DNA of 5,679 nt from an uncultured Mollicutes bacterium. Lineage in GTDB: Bacteria; Bacillota_I; Bacilli_A; RFN20; CAG-826. Under the pieces are notes generated by a model that did not search any database, was not told where the DNA came from, and was given only the letters and a program-made list of their open reading frames with translations. Location of the stretch: the NCBI GenBank assembly GCA_900550795.1, contig URTN01000059.1:1-5679 (forward strand). Direction: 5' to 3'. Shown here piece after piece: positions 1-5,518 of the stretch. The position numbers and the translations under genes are program-made. The number at the start of each line of letters is the position of its first letter. The stretch's first letter is position 1.

Positions 1-1097
1 ATGTAGGGACTACTTTAGAGACTAAAGGAAAAAATATTACTATCAAGAATTGCCTTCTTAGCAATGGCAAGAGCGTAGTTAGGTCAATTAGTAGCGACCT
101 CCTCCTTTCAAATTGCTTGTTATCATATGCAAGGAATTTCTTATTAAGCGTTGGAAGCGATGAATATCTTGAAATCGATGAAAATAAGATGCATTCCTTA
201 ATAAATAAGAATGGGACTAGCAATGAAAATATAGCCGTCTACTGTCAAAAAGAAGGAGAAGCTGATGTATTGATGACTGATTTTATTACAGGCAATACAG
301 ATTCTAATTTCTCTTCTTATTTATATTCATTACAAGATGCATTAGATTATACGAATAATGATATATCTAGTTTATATAAAGGGCATGTAGAGGTTAATGA
401 CTGTTATTTCTATATGTCTAATATAGCTTCCATCGCCATGGAAAGCATGTTCAATGGGCCTTACCTATATTCTTCTGTCCCTTCTTTAATTGGAGGTATA
501 TTTGGCTCGCTTAAAAACGAAACAGGTAAATCTCTTGTCCCTCTTGAAGGGAAGAAGTGCGGTGGCATCTCTTATCCGGTCGAACTAATAATATCTGGCA
601 AGACTAGGTTCTATGACTATAAAGATATTAACGGGATGGATCTAAAAGGCTTGATAAACGAAAACATATCCAAGATTGCAAATGGAGTATTAGGAGGGGA
701 TAGCAACATTAATTTGACTATTGATGATATATTCCCGGTTAAATCGCTTCTATTTGAAAAGGCTAGGGATAAAGGATTTATGGTAAGTAAAAACATCAAT
801 GTCCCAATTGCTTTTTATGGAGGTGGGCTTAACTTAAGCAAAGTTACCTATTCTATAGGGGCTGAAATCAGGAAACATATCCAAAACGATATAACCCCTG
901 GCTTATTAGACAAATTATTATCATTAGGGGCATCTAGTGCGAGTGGCGGTGGCTTAAGCAATGTCAGGGCCATGATGAAAAGATGTGTCCTTACTACGAT
1001 TGGTTTCAATGATTTCAAATTCTCTTTAATAAATGGCGAAGATTATTTGTTTAAAAAGAATATTGATATAAAGGATTTAATTAACAATGCTAAATAA
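1..1097 (+). CDS. Beta-helix surface/secreted protein, 5'-truncated by window edge
   Basis: The frame that ends with TAA at 1095-1097 is open all the way back to base 3, giving at least 364 residues. The apparent TTG start at 117 is unlikely to be real: it has no ribosome binding site (the preceding bases are pyrimidine-rich CTCCTCC) and it cuts through a repeat. Residues 11-50 of the visible part form two consecutive 20-residue turns, NITIKNCLL... and SDLLLSNCLL.... These have the alternating hydrophobic and Asn/Cys ladder pattern of right-handed parallel beta-helices. A similar stretch (HVEVNDCYFYMSN) follows about 90 residues later. No catalytic motif of a pectate lyase or other beta-helix enzyme is recognisable. 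The C-terminal 200 residues match nothing I know. The gene lies 13 nt upstream of a lipoprotein gene, so the two are probably co-transcribed. Surface location is inferred from the fold and that neighbour; the N-terminus and any signal peptide lie outside the window. Confidence 0.8.
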   Translation, partial: VGTTLETKGKNITIKNCLLSNGKSVVRSISSDLLLSNCLLSYARNFLLSVGSDEYLEIDENKMHSLINKNGTSNENIAVYCQKEGEADVLMTDFITGNTDSNFSSYLYSLQDALDYTNNDISSLYKGHVEVNDCYFYMSNIASIAMESMFNGPYLYSSVPSLIGGIFGSLKNETGKSLVPLEGKKCGGISYPVELIISGKTRFYDYKDINGMDLKGLINENISKIANGVLGGDSNINLTIDDIFPVKSLLFEKARDKGFMVSKNINVPIAFYGGGLNLSKVTYSIGAEIRKHIQNDITPGLLDKLLSLGASSASGGGLSNVRAMMKRCVLTTIGFNDFKFSLINGEDYLFKKNIDIKDLINNAK

Positions 1098-1102
1098 GGA
1101 GG
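1096..1102 (+). promoter_or_regulatory. Strong Shine-Dalgarno site overlapping the upstream stop codon
   Basis: AAGGAGG lies 8 nt before the ATG at 1111 and shares two bases with the TAA stop of the upstream gene (TAAGGAGG). It decides the lipoprotein start: the in-frame ATG at 1087 lies before this site, inside the upstream gene, and would put eight charged residues before the signal peptide. The overlap suggests that ribosomes finishing the upstream gene are well placed to reinitiate on the lipoprotein. Confidence 0.85.
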
Positions 1103-1110
1103 AAAAGAAA

Positions 1111-2130
1111 ATGAAGAATCTAAAGAAAATCTTATTAGCGGGATTAATGTTAATAACCGGAGTTACAATGGCATCTTGCTCATTTTTCAATGTCGATGAT
1201 GCTGCAGTTAATATTAAAAATGTCGAGGTTACTACCGATTCAAATGGGAATACCCTGATTACAATTTATTATACTGACGAAGATAAAGACCCAACCTCCT
1301 TTACTATCCCTAGCGGCAAGCAAGGAAAAGAAGGCGTCGGGATCAAAAATATCGAATATCAAGAACTTGAAGACCAGACAGGGACTATCGTAAAAATTAA
1401 CTTTACTGATGAAAATAGGGAACCCGTGTCTTTCTTAATCAAGAATGGCGAAGGCAAAAAAGGCGATAATGGGAACGGGATTAAAGAAATTAAATCCAAG
1501 CATGATGACGAGAATAAAAAGACAGTTATAACGATTACTTTTACTGACGAGAACTATGAACCAATAAGTTTTGATATACTTGATGGAAAAGAAGGGGAAC
1601 CTGGTAGGTCAGTTTCATCTATAAGGCAAACTTCTAATGAAGATGGGACTGAAACTATAATCAGCTTTGTTGATCAAGAAGGGGCAATAATTTCTTCTAT
1701 TTCTATCCCTAGAGCCAATACATGGCTTTCTGGGCCAGAAAAACCGACCTTTGATAAAGGCAATCCTGGCGATTTCTATTTCGAGACAACTAATTATGTA
1801 ATTTATCAAAAGATATCTTCTGATTGGAAACTTATTGCTGAGCTTGGTGCTGCAAAAAACAACCAGAATACATATAAGGTTTCTTTTGATATAAATGCCA
1901 GTGATGGAAGTGCTAATTTTGTTCCTGGCTATGATCAATCTATTTATGAAGATATTAAAGAAGGTTATAACTTCTATGGGATGGGTTATGAACTTCCTAT
2001 TGCAACTAGAACTGGATATAACTTCTCTGGCTGGATTACTTCTAAAGTATATAATCCAACAAAAGGATTATTTACTGATTTGACTCCAGTATATCGTGAC
2101 ACAACCTTATATGCTTACTGGACTAAGTAG
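1111..2130 (+). CDS. Surface lipoprotein with collagen-like tandem units and InlB B-type repeat
   Basis: The protein has 339 residues, starting at the ATG served by AAGGAGG. Residues 1-23 are a lipoprotein signal: MKNLKK, a hydrophobic core, then TMASC with Cys23 as the lipidation site (Met at -3 is slightly unusual). Residues 35-208 hold about four tandem units of the pattern IKxI ... TxxFTDExxxPxSF, joined by short Gly-rich collagen-like linkers (GKQGKEG, GKKGDNG, GKEGEPG). The fourth unit is degenerate. Residues 204-246 form a WLSG-GNPGDFYFET-VYQK-type module of a kind seen in collagen-like and phage-tail-like proteins. Residues 254-339 resemble the Listeria-Bacteroides/InlB B repeat (GY.FSGW ... 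LYAYWT). Such proteins are anchored outside the membrane and are generally adhesive or structural; no enzymatic residues are seen. It is probably co-expressed with the beta-helix gene 13 nt upstream. The lipoprotein and domain calls are firm; the role is inferred. Confidence 0.9.
   Translation: MKNLKKILLAGLMLITGVTMASCSFFNVDDAAVNIKNVEVTTDSNGNTLITIYYTDEDKDPTSFTIPSGKQGKEGVGIKNIEYQELEDQTGTIVKINFTDENREPVSFLIKNGEGKKGDNGNGIKEIKSKHDDENKKTVITITFTDENYEPISFDILDGKEGEPGRSVSSIRQTSNEDGTETIISFVDQEGAIISSISIPRANTWLSGPEKPTFDKGNPGDFYFETTNYVIYQKISSDWKLIAELGAAKNNQNTYKVSFDINASDGSANFVPGYDQSIYEDIKEGYNFYGMGYELPIATRTGYNFSGWITSKVYNPTKGLFTDLTPVYRDTTLYAYWTK
1213..1734 (+). repeat. Four tandem protein-level repeat units in the lipoprotein
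   Basis: Units begin at IKNVEV (1213), IKNIEY (1342), IKEIKS (1480) and the degenerate VSSIRQ (1612), so the period is 129-138 nt (43-46 residues). The conserved cores TDEDKDP, TDENREP and TDENYEP start at 1273, 1405 and 1543. The same amino acids are written with different codons, so the duplication is old or kept by selection on protein rather than a recent slip. Each of the first three units ends in a short Gly-x-y linker; the fourth lacks both the TDE core and the glycines. Confidence 0.75.
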
Positions 2131-2139
2131 TTTTAGTCC
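2120..2139 (+). terminator. Weak hairpin over the lipoprotein stop codon, possible terminator
   Basis: GGACTAA (2120-2126) pairs with TTAGTCC (2133-2139) as a perfect 7-bp stem. A G-T pair may extend it around the TAGT that contains the stop codon. No T-run follows directly (TAAATAAT), so it is a poor Rho-independent terminator by itself. It could instead protect the 3' end of the mRNA. Confidence 0.25.
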
Positions 2140-2220
2140 TAAATAATACCCAATTTACCGCTCATTTTTATCTTTTGGGGGTCTATTTAACCAAAATTAG
2201 GAAAAAAGTTAATTTTTTGC

Positions 2221-2249
2221 TTGATTTATAGACCGATTGTATTCAAAAT
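2221..2249 (+). promoter_or_regulatory. Candidate promoter of tRNA-Pro
   Basis: TTGATT (2221-2226) and CAAAAT (2244-2249) are spaced 17 bp apart. The -35 matches four and the -10 matches four of the six consensus bases. Transcription would begin a few bases before the mature tRNA end at 2262. The same AT-rich stretch allows other registers, for example TTGCTT (2217) with TATTCA (2240), so the exact boxes are uncertain. Confidence 0.35.
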
Positions 2250-2261
2250 ATATGGGCGCTT

Positions 2262-2339
2262 CGGGATGTAGCGTAGCTTGGCTATCGCGTCTGCTTTGGG
2301 AGCAGAAGACCATCGGTTCAAATCCGATCATCCCGACCA
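2262..2339 (+). tRNA. tRNA-Pro (anticodon TGG)
   Basis: This is a complete cloverleaf. The acceptor stem CGGGATG (2262-2268) pairs perfectly with CATCCCG (2329-2335), followed by discriminator A and an encoded CCA (2337-2339). The D-arm is GCG/CGC with GG in the loop. The anticodon arm TCTGC/GCAGA (2290-2294/2302-2306) encloses TTTGGGA, with anticodon TGG at 2297-2299. The T-arm ATCGG/CCGAT encloses TTCAAAT. The acceptor and anticodon arms are those expected of bacterial tRNA-Pro(UGG), which decodes CCN proline codons. It is followed closely by its own terminator, so it appears to be a single-gene transcription unit. Confidence 0.96.
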
Positions 2340-2350
2340 CGTTGCTTGCT

Positions 2351-2382
2351 AGTTTGATACGTAATAGTGTCAAACTTTTTTT
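2351..2382 (+). terminator. Rho-independent terminator of tRNA-Pro
   Basis: AGTTTGATAC (2351-2360) pairs with GTGTCAAACT (2367-2376) as a 10-bp stem with one G-U wobble and a GTAATA loop. The stem runs directly into seven Ts (2376-2382). It lies 11 nt after the encoded CCA end of the tRNA. Confidence 0.9.
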
Positions 2383-2477
2383 GTTATCTTAGCGGTTTGA
2401 TCTTCCGTTTTTCGGCATAAAATCGTATAGAAACTTAATTGGGGTCAAAATGATTGATGGAATTTTGGTTAGCTTAA

Positions 2478-2975
2478 GAATTAAAATCTCATTGCAATTT
2501 GAGTAAATCGAATAATTCCGAGCATATTAAACATATCTTAGTAGAAGGGGAACTTGCTTAAGACGCAACTGTTCGGAAATTCCGAATTGTTCAAAAAGAA
2601 GGGAATCGCAAAGTTGAAAGGCAGATTGTTTATTATAATCTTTGACATGATCCAGACCGTTGGACAAGTGACAAATTTGAAAACGGAAATAAGATTTTCC
2701 TAGAAACTGAAGCCGTTGGTCATATTTTGAGCCGACACTCAAGCCAATTTGAAAAAATATTTAGAATCAAACCAAAGGAAGGGCTTATAAACACCTTATC
2801 CGAAACAATTTCTAAAGGAAAATTAGTAAAATCTTCTTTAAAATATGTTAATGGAAAGGCTTGCTATAGTAATTAATATTATTATAAAGGCAAATATTCT
2901 ATTCTATATGGAATAGCTGATAATGGTTACATAGAAACAGCCTATCCGGTAAATAATAATGGAGGTAAAAAATAA
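2478..2975 (+). pseudogene. Decayed nuclease-toxin-like gene remnant (C-terminal part)
   Basis: One forward frame, ending with TAA at 2973-2975, reads as protein with ordinary composition but is interrupted by TAA at 2559, TGA at 2643 and TAA at 2874. Another TAA at 2475 and earlier stops mark its left limit. Between the stops it runs ...FRIVQKEGNRKVERQIVYYN, then HDPDRWTSDKF, GHILSRHSSQFEKIF, LINTLSETISKGKL, then YYYKGKYSILYG and finally IETAYPV. The other two frames are stop-rich with no comparable segment. A His-x-x-x-x-His motif in the middle and a terminal ETAYP-like strand recall C-terminal RNase toxin domains of polymorphic toxins (BECR/EndoU-like). That class is my inference from general pattern, not a match I can verify. 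The frame's stop overlaps the start of the next gene (TAATG) after a GGAGG site, as expected for a toxin-immunity pair. No start codon or N-terminal delivery domain is visible, and the segment between 2646 and 2873 lacks any ATG. Confidence 0.6.
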
Positions 2976-2977
2976 TG
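2961..2977 (+). promoter_or_regulatory. Shine-Dalgarno and TAATG stop-start overlap for the immunity-like gene
   Basis: GGAGG (2961-2965) lies 9 nt before ATG 2975-2977, inside the coding frame of the decayed upstream gene. That frame's TAA (2973-2975) shares its last A with the start codon. This is a classic translational-coupling layout. It supports both the start choice and the idea that the upstream frame was once a real gene. Confidence 0.75.
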
Positions 2978-3322
2978 GATAAAACTGCAATTTATGTTGG
3001 ATTAGAATTAGTATTTGGCCCTATTTTGAAAAATAATCAACTAGAAGATGGAACGTTTTCAAGTGGTAGTAAAATCGTGGACGACGATTTGGTTTTAAGA
3101 GATCTCGATAAGAAAATAAATGAATTATGGTGCACTCTTTACTCAAAAGACGAAACAAGCGATAGCGGTTTTAGGTTTGATGAAGAGAGAGAAAAAGAGT
3201 TGGCTCCACAATTGTTAGAGATGATTAATAAGCTAATTGATAGGCTTAATGAGATTAATGATGGTTCATACGAAATTGAGGATATGATAACCGATCATCT
3301 CAAGTCATTGATTATAAAATAA
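2975..3322 (+). CDS. Small acidic protein, putative orphan immunity protein
   Basis: This is an intact 115-residue protein starting at an ATG with a good GGAGG. I do not recognise the family. It is strongly acidic (about 26 Asp/Glu against 14 Lys/Arg), has no signal peptide or membrane segment, and so should be cytoplasmic. Residues 1-45 contain hydrophobic stretches around a DDD cluster at 36-38. The second half (about 60-115) looks mostly helical, with a FDEEREKELAPQLLEMINKL stretch that could form an amphipathic helix. The gene directly follows the decayed toxin-like frame with a 1-nt overlap and is closed by its own terminator. Acidic, small and coupled to a nuclease-like C-terminus is the usual profile of an immunity protein for a polymorphic toxin. 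The functional call rests on this context only. Its reading frame is open while its partner is broken, which could mean it is kept to protect against toxins of relatives. Confidence 0.75.
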   Translation: MDKTAIYVGLELVFGPILKNNQLEDGTFSSGSKIVDDDLVLRDLDKKINELWCTLYSKDETSDSGFRFDEEREKELAPQLLEMINKLIDRLNEINDGSYEIEDMITDHLKSLIIK

Positions 3323-3330
3323 TGTATTAA

Positions 3331-3367
3331 GCCATTCTCACCAACCTGAGGGTGGCTTTTCTTCTTT
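3331..3367 (+). terminator. Rho-independent terminator after the immunity-like gene
   Basis: GCCATTCTCA (3331-3340) pairs with TGAGGGTGGC (3347-3356) as a 10-bp stem with two G-U wobbles and a CCAACC loop. TTTTCTTCTTT follows. It begins 8 nt after the stop codon and separates this unit from the DegV operon. Confidence 0.88.
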
Positions 3368-3393
3368 ATAGGACTTTTCTTTATCTTTTTAGG

Positions 3394-3422
3394 TTCAAAA
3401 ACACCCATTTTCTTGTTATAAA
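3394..3422 (+). promoter_or_regulatory. Candidate sigma-A-type promoter of the degV-GNAT operon
   Basis: TTCAAA (3394-3399, four of six consensus bases) and TATAAA (3417-3422, five of six) are separated by exactly 17 bp. Transcription would begin near 3429-3430, leaving a leader of about 40 nt before the DegV start. The position just after the preceding terminator fits. The -10 box lies at the centre of a long palindrome. Confidence 0.5.
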
Positions 3423-3435
3423 CAAGCAAAAATGG
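3405..3435. promoter_or_regulatory. Interrupted palindrome over the -10 box, candidate operator
   Basis: CCATTTT (3405-3411) and CTTGTT (3412-3417) are mirrored by AACAAG (3421-3426) and AAAATGG (3429-3435). Only ATA lies at the centre and only two extra bases (CA) on the right arm: 13 paired positions in 31 bp. It covers part of the spacer, the -10 box and the likely transcription start, the usual place for a repressor site. Since only the 3' arm would be transcribed, an RNA hairpin is less likely if the promoter call is right. The cognate regulator is unknown. Confidence 0.45.
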
Positions 3436-3468
3436 TAACTTATTTCATGTAAAAATTATGGAGTACTT

Positions 3469-4368
3469 ATGAAACGTCTTGTCATGTGTACATCAACTGG
3501 ATGCCTTGAATACGCTCCAGAAAGATATAGAAACCTAGGGATAGATATTATCCGTATTCATTTGTTTTTCAAAGGAAAGGAATATTTAGAAGGATTTGAT
3601 TTAGATCCGGTCGATTTATATAAGCAGATGGAAAATACAAAGGAAGTAAAAGATAACCTTCCTCATACCGCCATGCCGACATATGAAGAAATAGCGGGGC
3701 ATTTCCAAAAGGCAATTGATGAAGGATATGATGAAATTATCTGCATTGCCATATCTTCAGGATTAGGTGGCACCTATAATTTTATTAACCTAGTCGCAGC
3801 GGCTTATATCGGCAAGATTAAGATAACAGTCATTGATTCTAGGATTACTTGCTTTAATGAAGGCTATCTAGCAGTTAAGGCAAAAGAACTTGTTGATAAA
3901 GGAGTCCCAACCGAAACCATTGTCAAGGAAATCGAATGGGTAAAGGCTAGACAAGAATTTATTGGATTAGATGAAAAACTTGATTATCTGATATTTAATG
4001 GAAGACTAAGGGGAGCAAAAGCATATGTAGGCAAGACTATTAATATAGTGCCTGTATTGCATTTTGATAGAAGCGGTTACTTAGTTCCTTTGTTCAATAC
4101 AATCGGAGTTAAGCGTTCCATAATGAAGACATGCGAATTATTAAAGAGCAAGGTAATTGGCGATAGGGATGAAAAGGATTATTTGTTATTCCATGTCTAT
4201 ACTGGTCCATCTACCTTAGAAAAGATGAAGGAAATTGAAAAGGCATATGGAATAAAGACCAATCATGAAGACGTTATTATGTCTCCGGTTTCTGGAATAC
4301 ATAACGGGCCTTGGCTTGCTGGATATGAATATATCCCTCTTAGAAGAGAAGACGAGCCTTTAGATTAA
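3469..4368 (+). CDS. DegV/FakB-family fatty-acid-binding protein
   Basis: This is a 299-residue protein of usual DegV-family length, starting at the ATG 5 nt after GGAG. DegV (FakB) proteins bind a free fatty acid in the cytoplasm and present it to the kinase FakA, feeding exogenous or recycled fatty acids into phospholipid synthesis. The domain spans the whole protein. Family landmarks visible are the HTAMPTYEE segment (66-74, for TSQPS), ISSGLGGTY (95-103, for SSxLSGTY), VIDS (121-124), LDYLIFNGRLRGA (171-183, for the LeyL-GGRI region), INIVPVL (191-197) and GIHNGPWLAGY (276-286, for GxHxGPG). The ligand-contacting Thr, Ser and His of the family (Thr67, Ser96/97, His278) appear conserved. 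The usual N-terminal TDS is replaced by TSTGC, and TSQP/LSGT by TAMP/LGGT, so it is a divergent member. It is co-transcribed with a GNAT protein 3 nt downstream. No fatty acid kinase gene is in the window. Confidence 0.9.
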   Translation: MKRLVMCTSTGCLEYAPERYRNLGIDIIRIHLFFKGKEYLEGFDLDPVDLYKQMENTKEVKDNLPHTAMPTYEEIAGHFQKAIDEGYDEIICIAISSGLGGTYNFINLVAAAYIGKIKITVIDSRITCFNEGYLAVKAKELVDKGVPTETIVKEIEWVKARQEFIGLDEKLDYLIFNGRLRGAKAYVGKTINIVPVLHFDRSGYLVPLFNTIGVKRSIMKTCELLKSKVIGDRDEKDYLLFHVYTGPSTLEKMKEIEKAYGIKTNHEDVIMSPVSGIHNGPWLAGYEYIPLRREDEPLD

Positions 4369-4371
4369 TTT

Positions 4372-5505
4372 ATGATTATTGTTAAAGAAGTTAAGACCAA
4401 TAGGGAAATAAGGCAATTTGTCAATTTCCCCTTGAAGTTATATAAGAACAATCCTTGTTTTGTCCCTCCTTTATATGGAGACGAAATAAAAGCGTTAAAA
4501 CATAAATCGCCTTATGAAGATGAGATTATAAGCAAATTCTTTTTGGCATATAAAGATGATGAGGTTGTTGGGCGAATTGAAGGAATTATTCAAAAGCAAT
4601 ATAACGAATTAAAGAACGAGAAAAGAATAAGGTTTACACGTTTTGATTGCATCGATGATGTTGAAGTGGCTAAGAAATTATTCGAAGCTGTCTTTTCTTT
4701 TGGCAAAGAAGAGGGGATGACAACTTGCTGCGGCCCTCTTGGGGCAAGCGATTTTGAACGTGAAGGTCTACTTATTGATGGATTTGATCAAATATCTACT
4801 TTCTCTGAACAATATAATTATTCTTATTACCAGAAACTAATCGAATCTATTGGATTTAAAAAGGAAGTTGACTGGGTTGAAAGCAAATTACGTCCATCAG
4901 AAAACGATAAGGAAACTTCTATTAAGCTAGGAAAGATATCTTCCTTATTGCTTAAGAAATATGATTTGCATATTGCTCCTACAAATATAAGCACTGCTAA
5001 ATATTTAGATAAATATTGTGATGGTTTCTTCGATTGCGTTGATATTGGTTATTCTAAATTATATGGGACAGTCCCATTTAAAAAGGAGACTAGACGCAAG
5101 ATAATCAATCAATTCAAATTAATATTAAAACCAAAGGAATTAATTATCATTTTGGATAAGAATGAAAAAGTAGTGGCCATTGGTCTATCCTACCCTTTTA
5201 TTGGGAAAGCGATATCCAAAAGCGGCGGAAGATTAACATTACCTACTTTATTTAGGGTTCTAAAGGCAATTAGGAATCCAAAGGTAATTGAATTAGGATT
5301 AGTATGCGTATTGCCTGAATACCTAAATACAGGAATCAATTCTGTATTTCTTTATAAGATGATAGAGCTCCTTAACAGTGGCAAAATAGATTATTACGAA
5401 ACAAATTTGAATCTAGAAGACAACCATAATGTCCGGAATCAATGGAAGAGATTCAATTCGATTGAACATAAACGCAGAAGAAGCTACTGTCTTTCCATTA
5501 AATGA
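4372..5505 (+). CDS. GNAT-superfamily acyltransferase-like protein, substrate unknown
   Basis: This 377-residue protein starts 3 nt after the degV stop, so it is almost certainly in the same operon. There is no strong Shine-Dalgarno (only GAGAAGA-like purines within degV), suggesting coupled translation. It resembles a family of ~370-residue GNAT-related proteins. The conserved N-terminus is FVNFPLKLYKNNPCFVPPL (17-35), followed by KFFLAYKDDEVVGRIEGII (55-73), a GNAT-like strand pair. Next come MTTCCGPLGASDFEREGLLI (116-135) and a YNYSYYQKLIESIGFKKEVDW stretch (148-168). The C-terminal half has a second GNAT-like region with LILKPKELIIILDKNEKVVA (250-269), VIELGLVCVLPEYLNTGIN (305-323, the acetyl-CoA-loop position) and a TNLNLEDNHNVRNQWKRFN end (344-362). 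The usual Q/RxxGxG/A loop is weak (LNTGIN). It is soluble with no signal peptide. Acyl-CoA or acyl-phosphate use would fit its DegV neighbour, but that link is only an inference. Confidence 0.82.
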   Translation: MIIVKEVKTNREIRQFVNFPLKLYKNNPCFVPPLYGDEIKALKHKSPYEDEIISKFFLAYKDDEVVGRIEGIIQKQYNELKNEKRIRFTRFDCIDDVEVAKKLFEAVFSFGKEEGMTTCCGPLGASDFEREGLLIDGFDQISTFSEQYNYSYYQKLIESIGFKKEVDWVESKLRPSENDKETSIKLGKISSLLLKKYDLHIAPTNISTAKYLDKYCDGFFDCVDIGYSKLYGTVPFKKETRRKIINQFKLILKPKELIIILDKNEKVVAIGLSYPFIGKAISKSGGRLTLPTLFRVLKAIRNPKVIELGLVCVLPEYLNTGINSVFLYKMIELLNSGKIDYYETNLNLEDNHNVRNQWKRFNSIEHKRRRSYCLSIK

Positions 5506-5518
5506 ATTAATTATAAAC

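Noticed and set aside
617..799. 60-residue reverse-strand open frame
   Set aside because: It lies inside the beta-helix gene on the other strand with no start signal; a shadow.
1087..1110. Upstream ATG at 1087 as the lipoprotein start
   Set aside because: It precedes the AAGGAGG site, overlaps the upstream gene and would put MLNKEEKK before a signal peptide that is already complete from 1111.
1615..1938. 107-residue reverse-strand open frame and a 62-residue forward frame at 1895-2083
   Set aside because: Both overlap the well-supported lipoprotein gene in other frames and lack ribosome binding sites.
2180..2234. Inverted repeat GGTCTAT (2180-2186) / ATAGACC (2228-2234) upstream of tRNA-Pro
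   Set aside because: Seven bp with a 41-nt spacer and only a weak A-T stem between; not convincing as an operator or terminator.
2527..2742. 71-residue reverse-strand open frame
   Set aside because: It is antisense to the decayed toxin-like frame, has no ribosome binding site, and its composition looks like a shadow.
2315..3399. GGTTCAAA at 2315-2322 and 3392-3399 as a possible att repeat around the toxin module
   Set aside because: Only 8 nt match and the flanking bases diverge; such a match is expected by chance when scanning a whole tRNA against 1 kb of AT-rich DNA.
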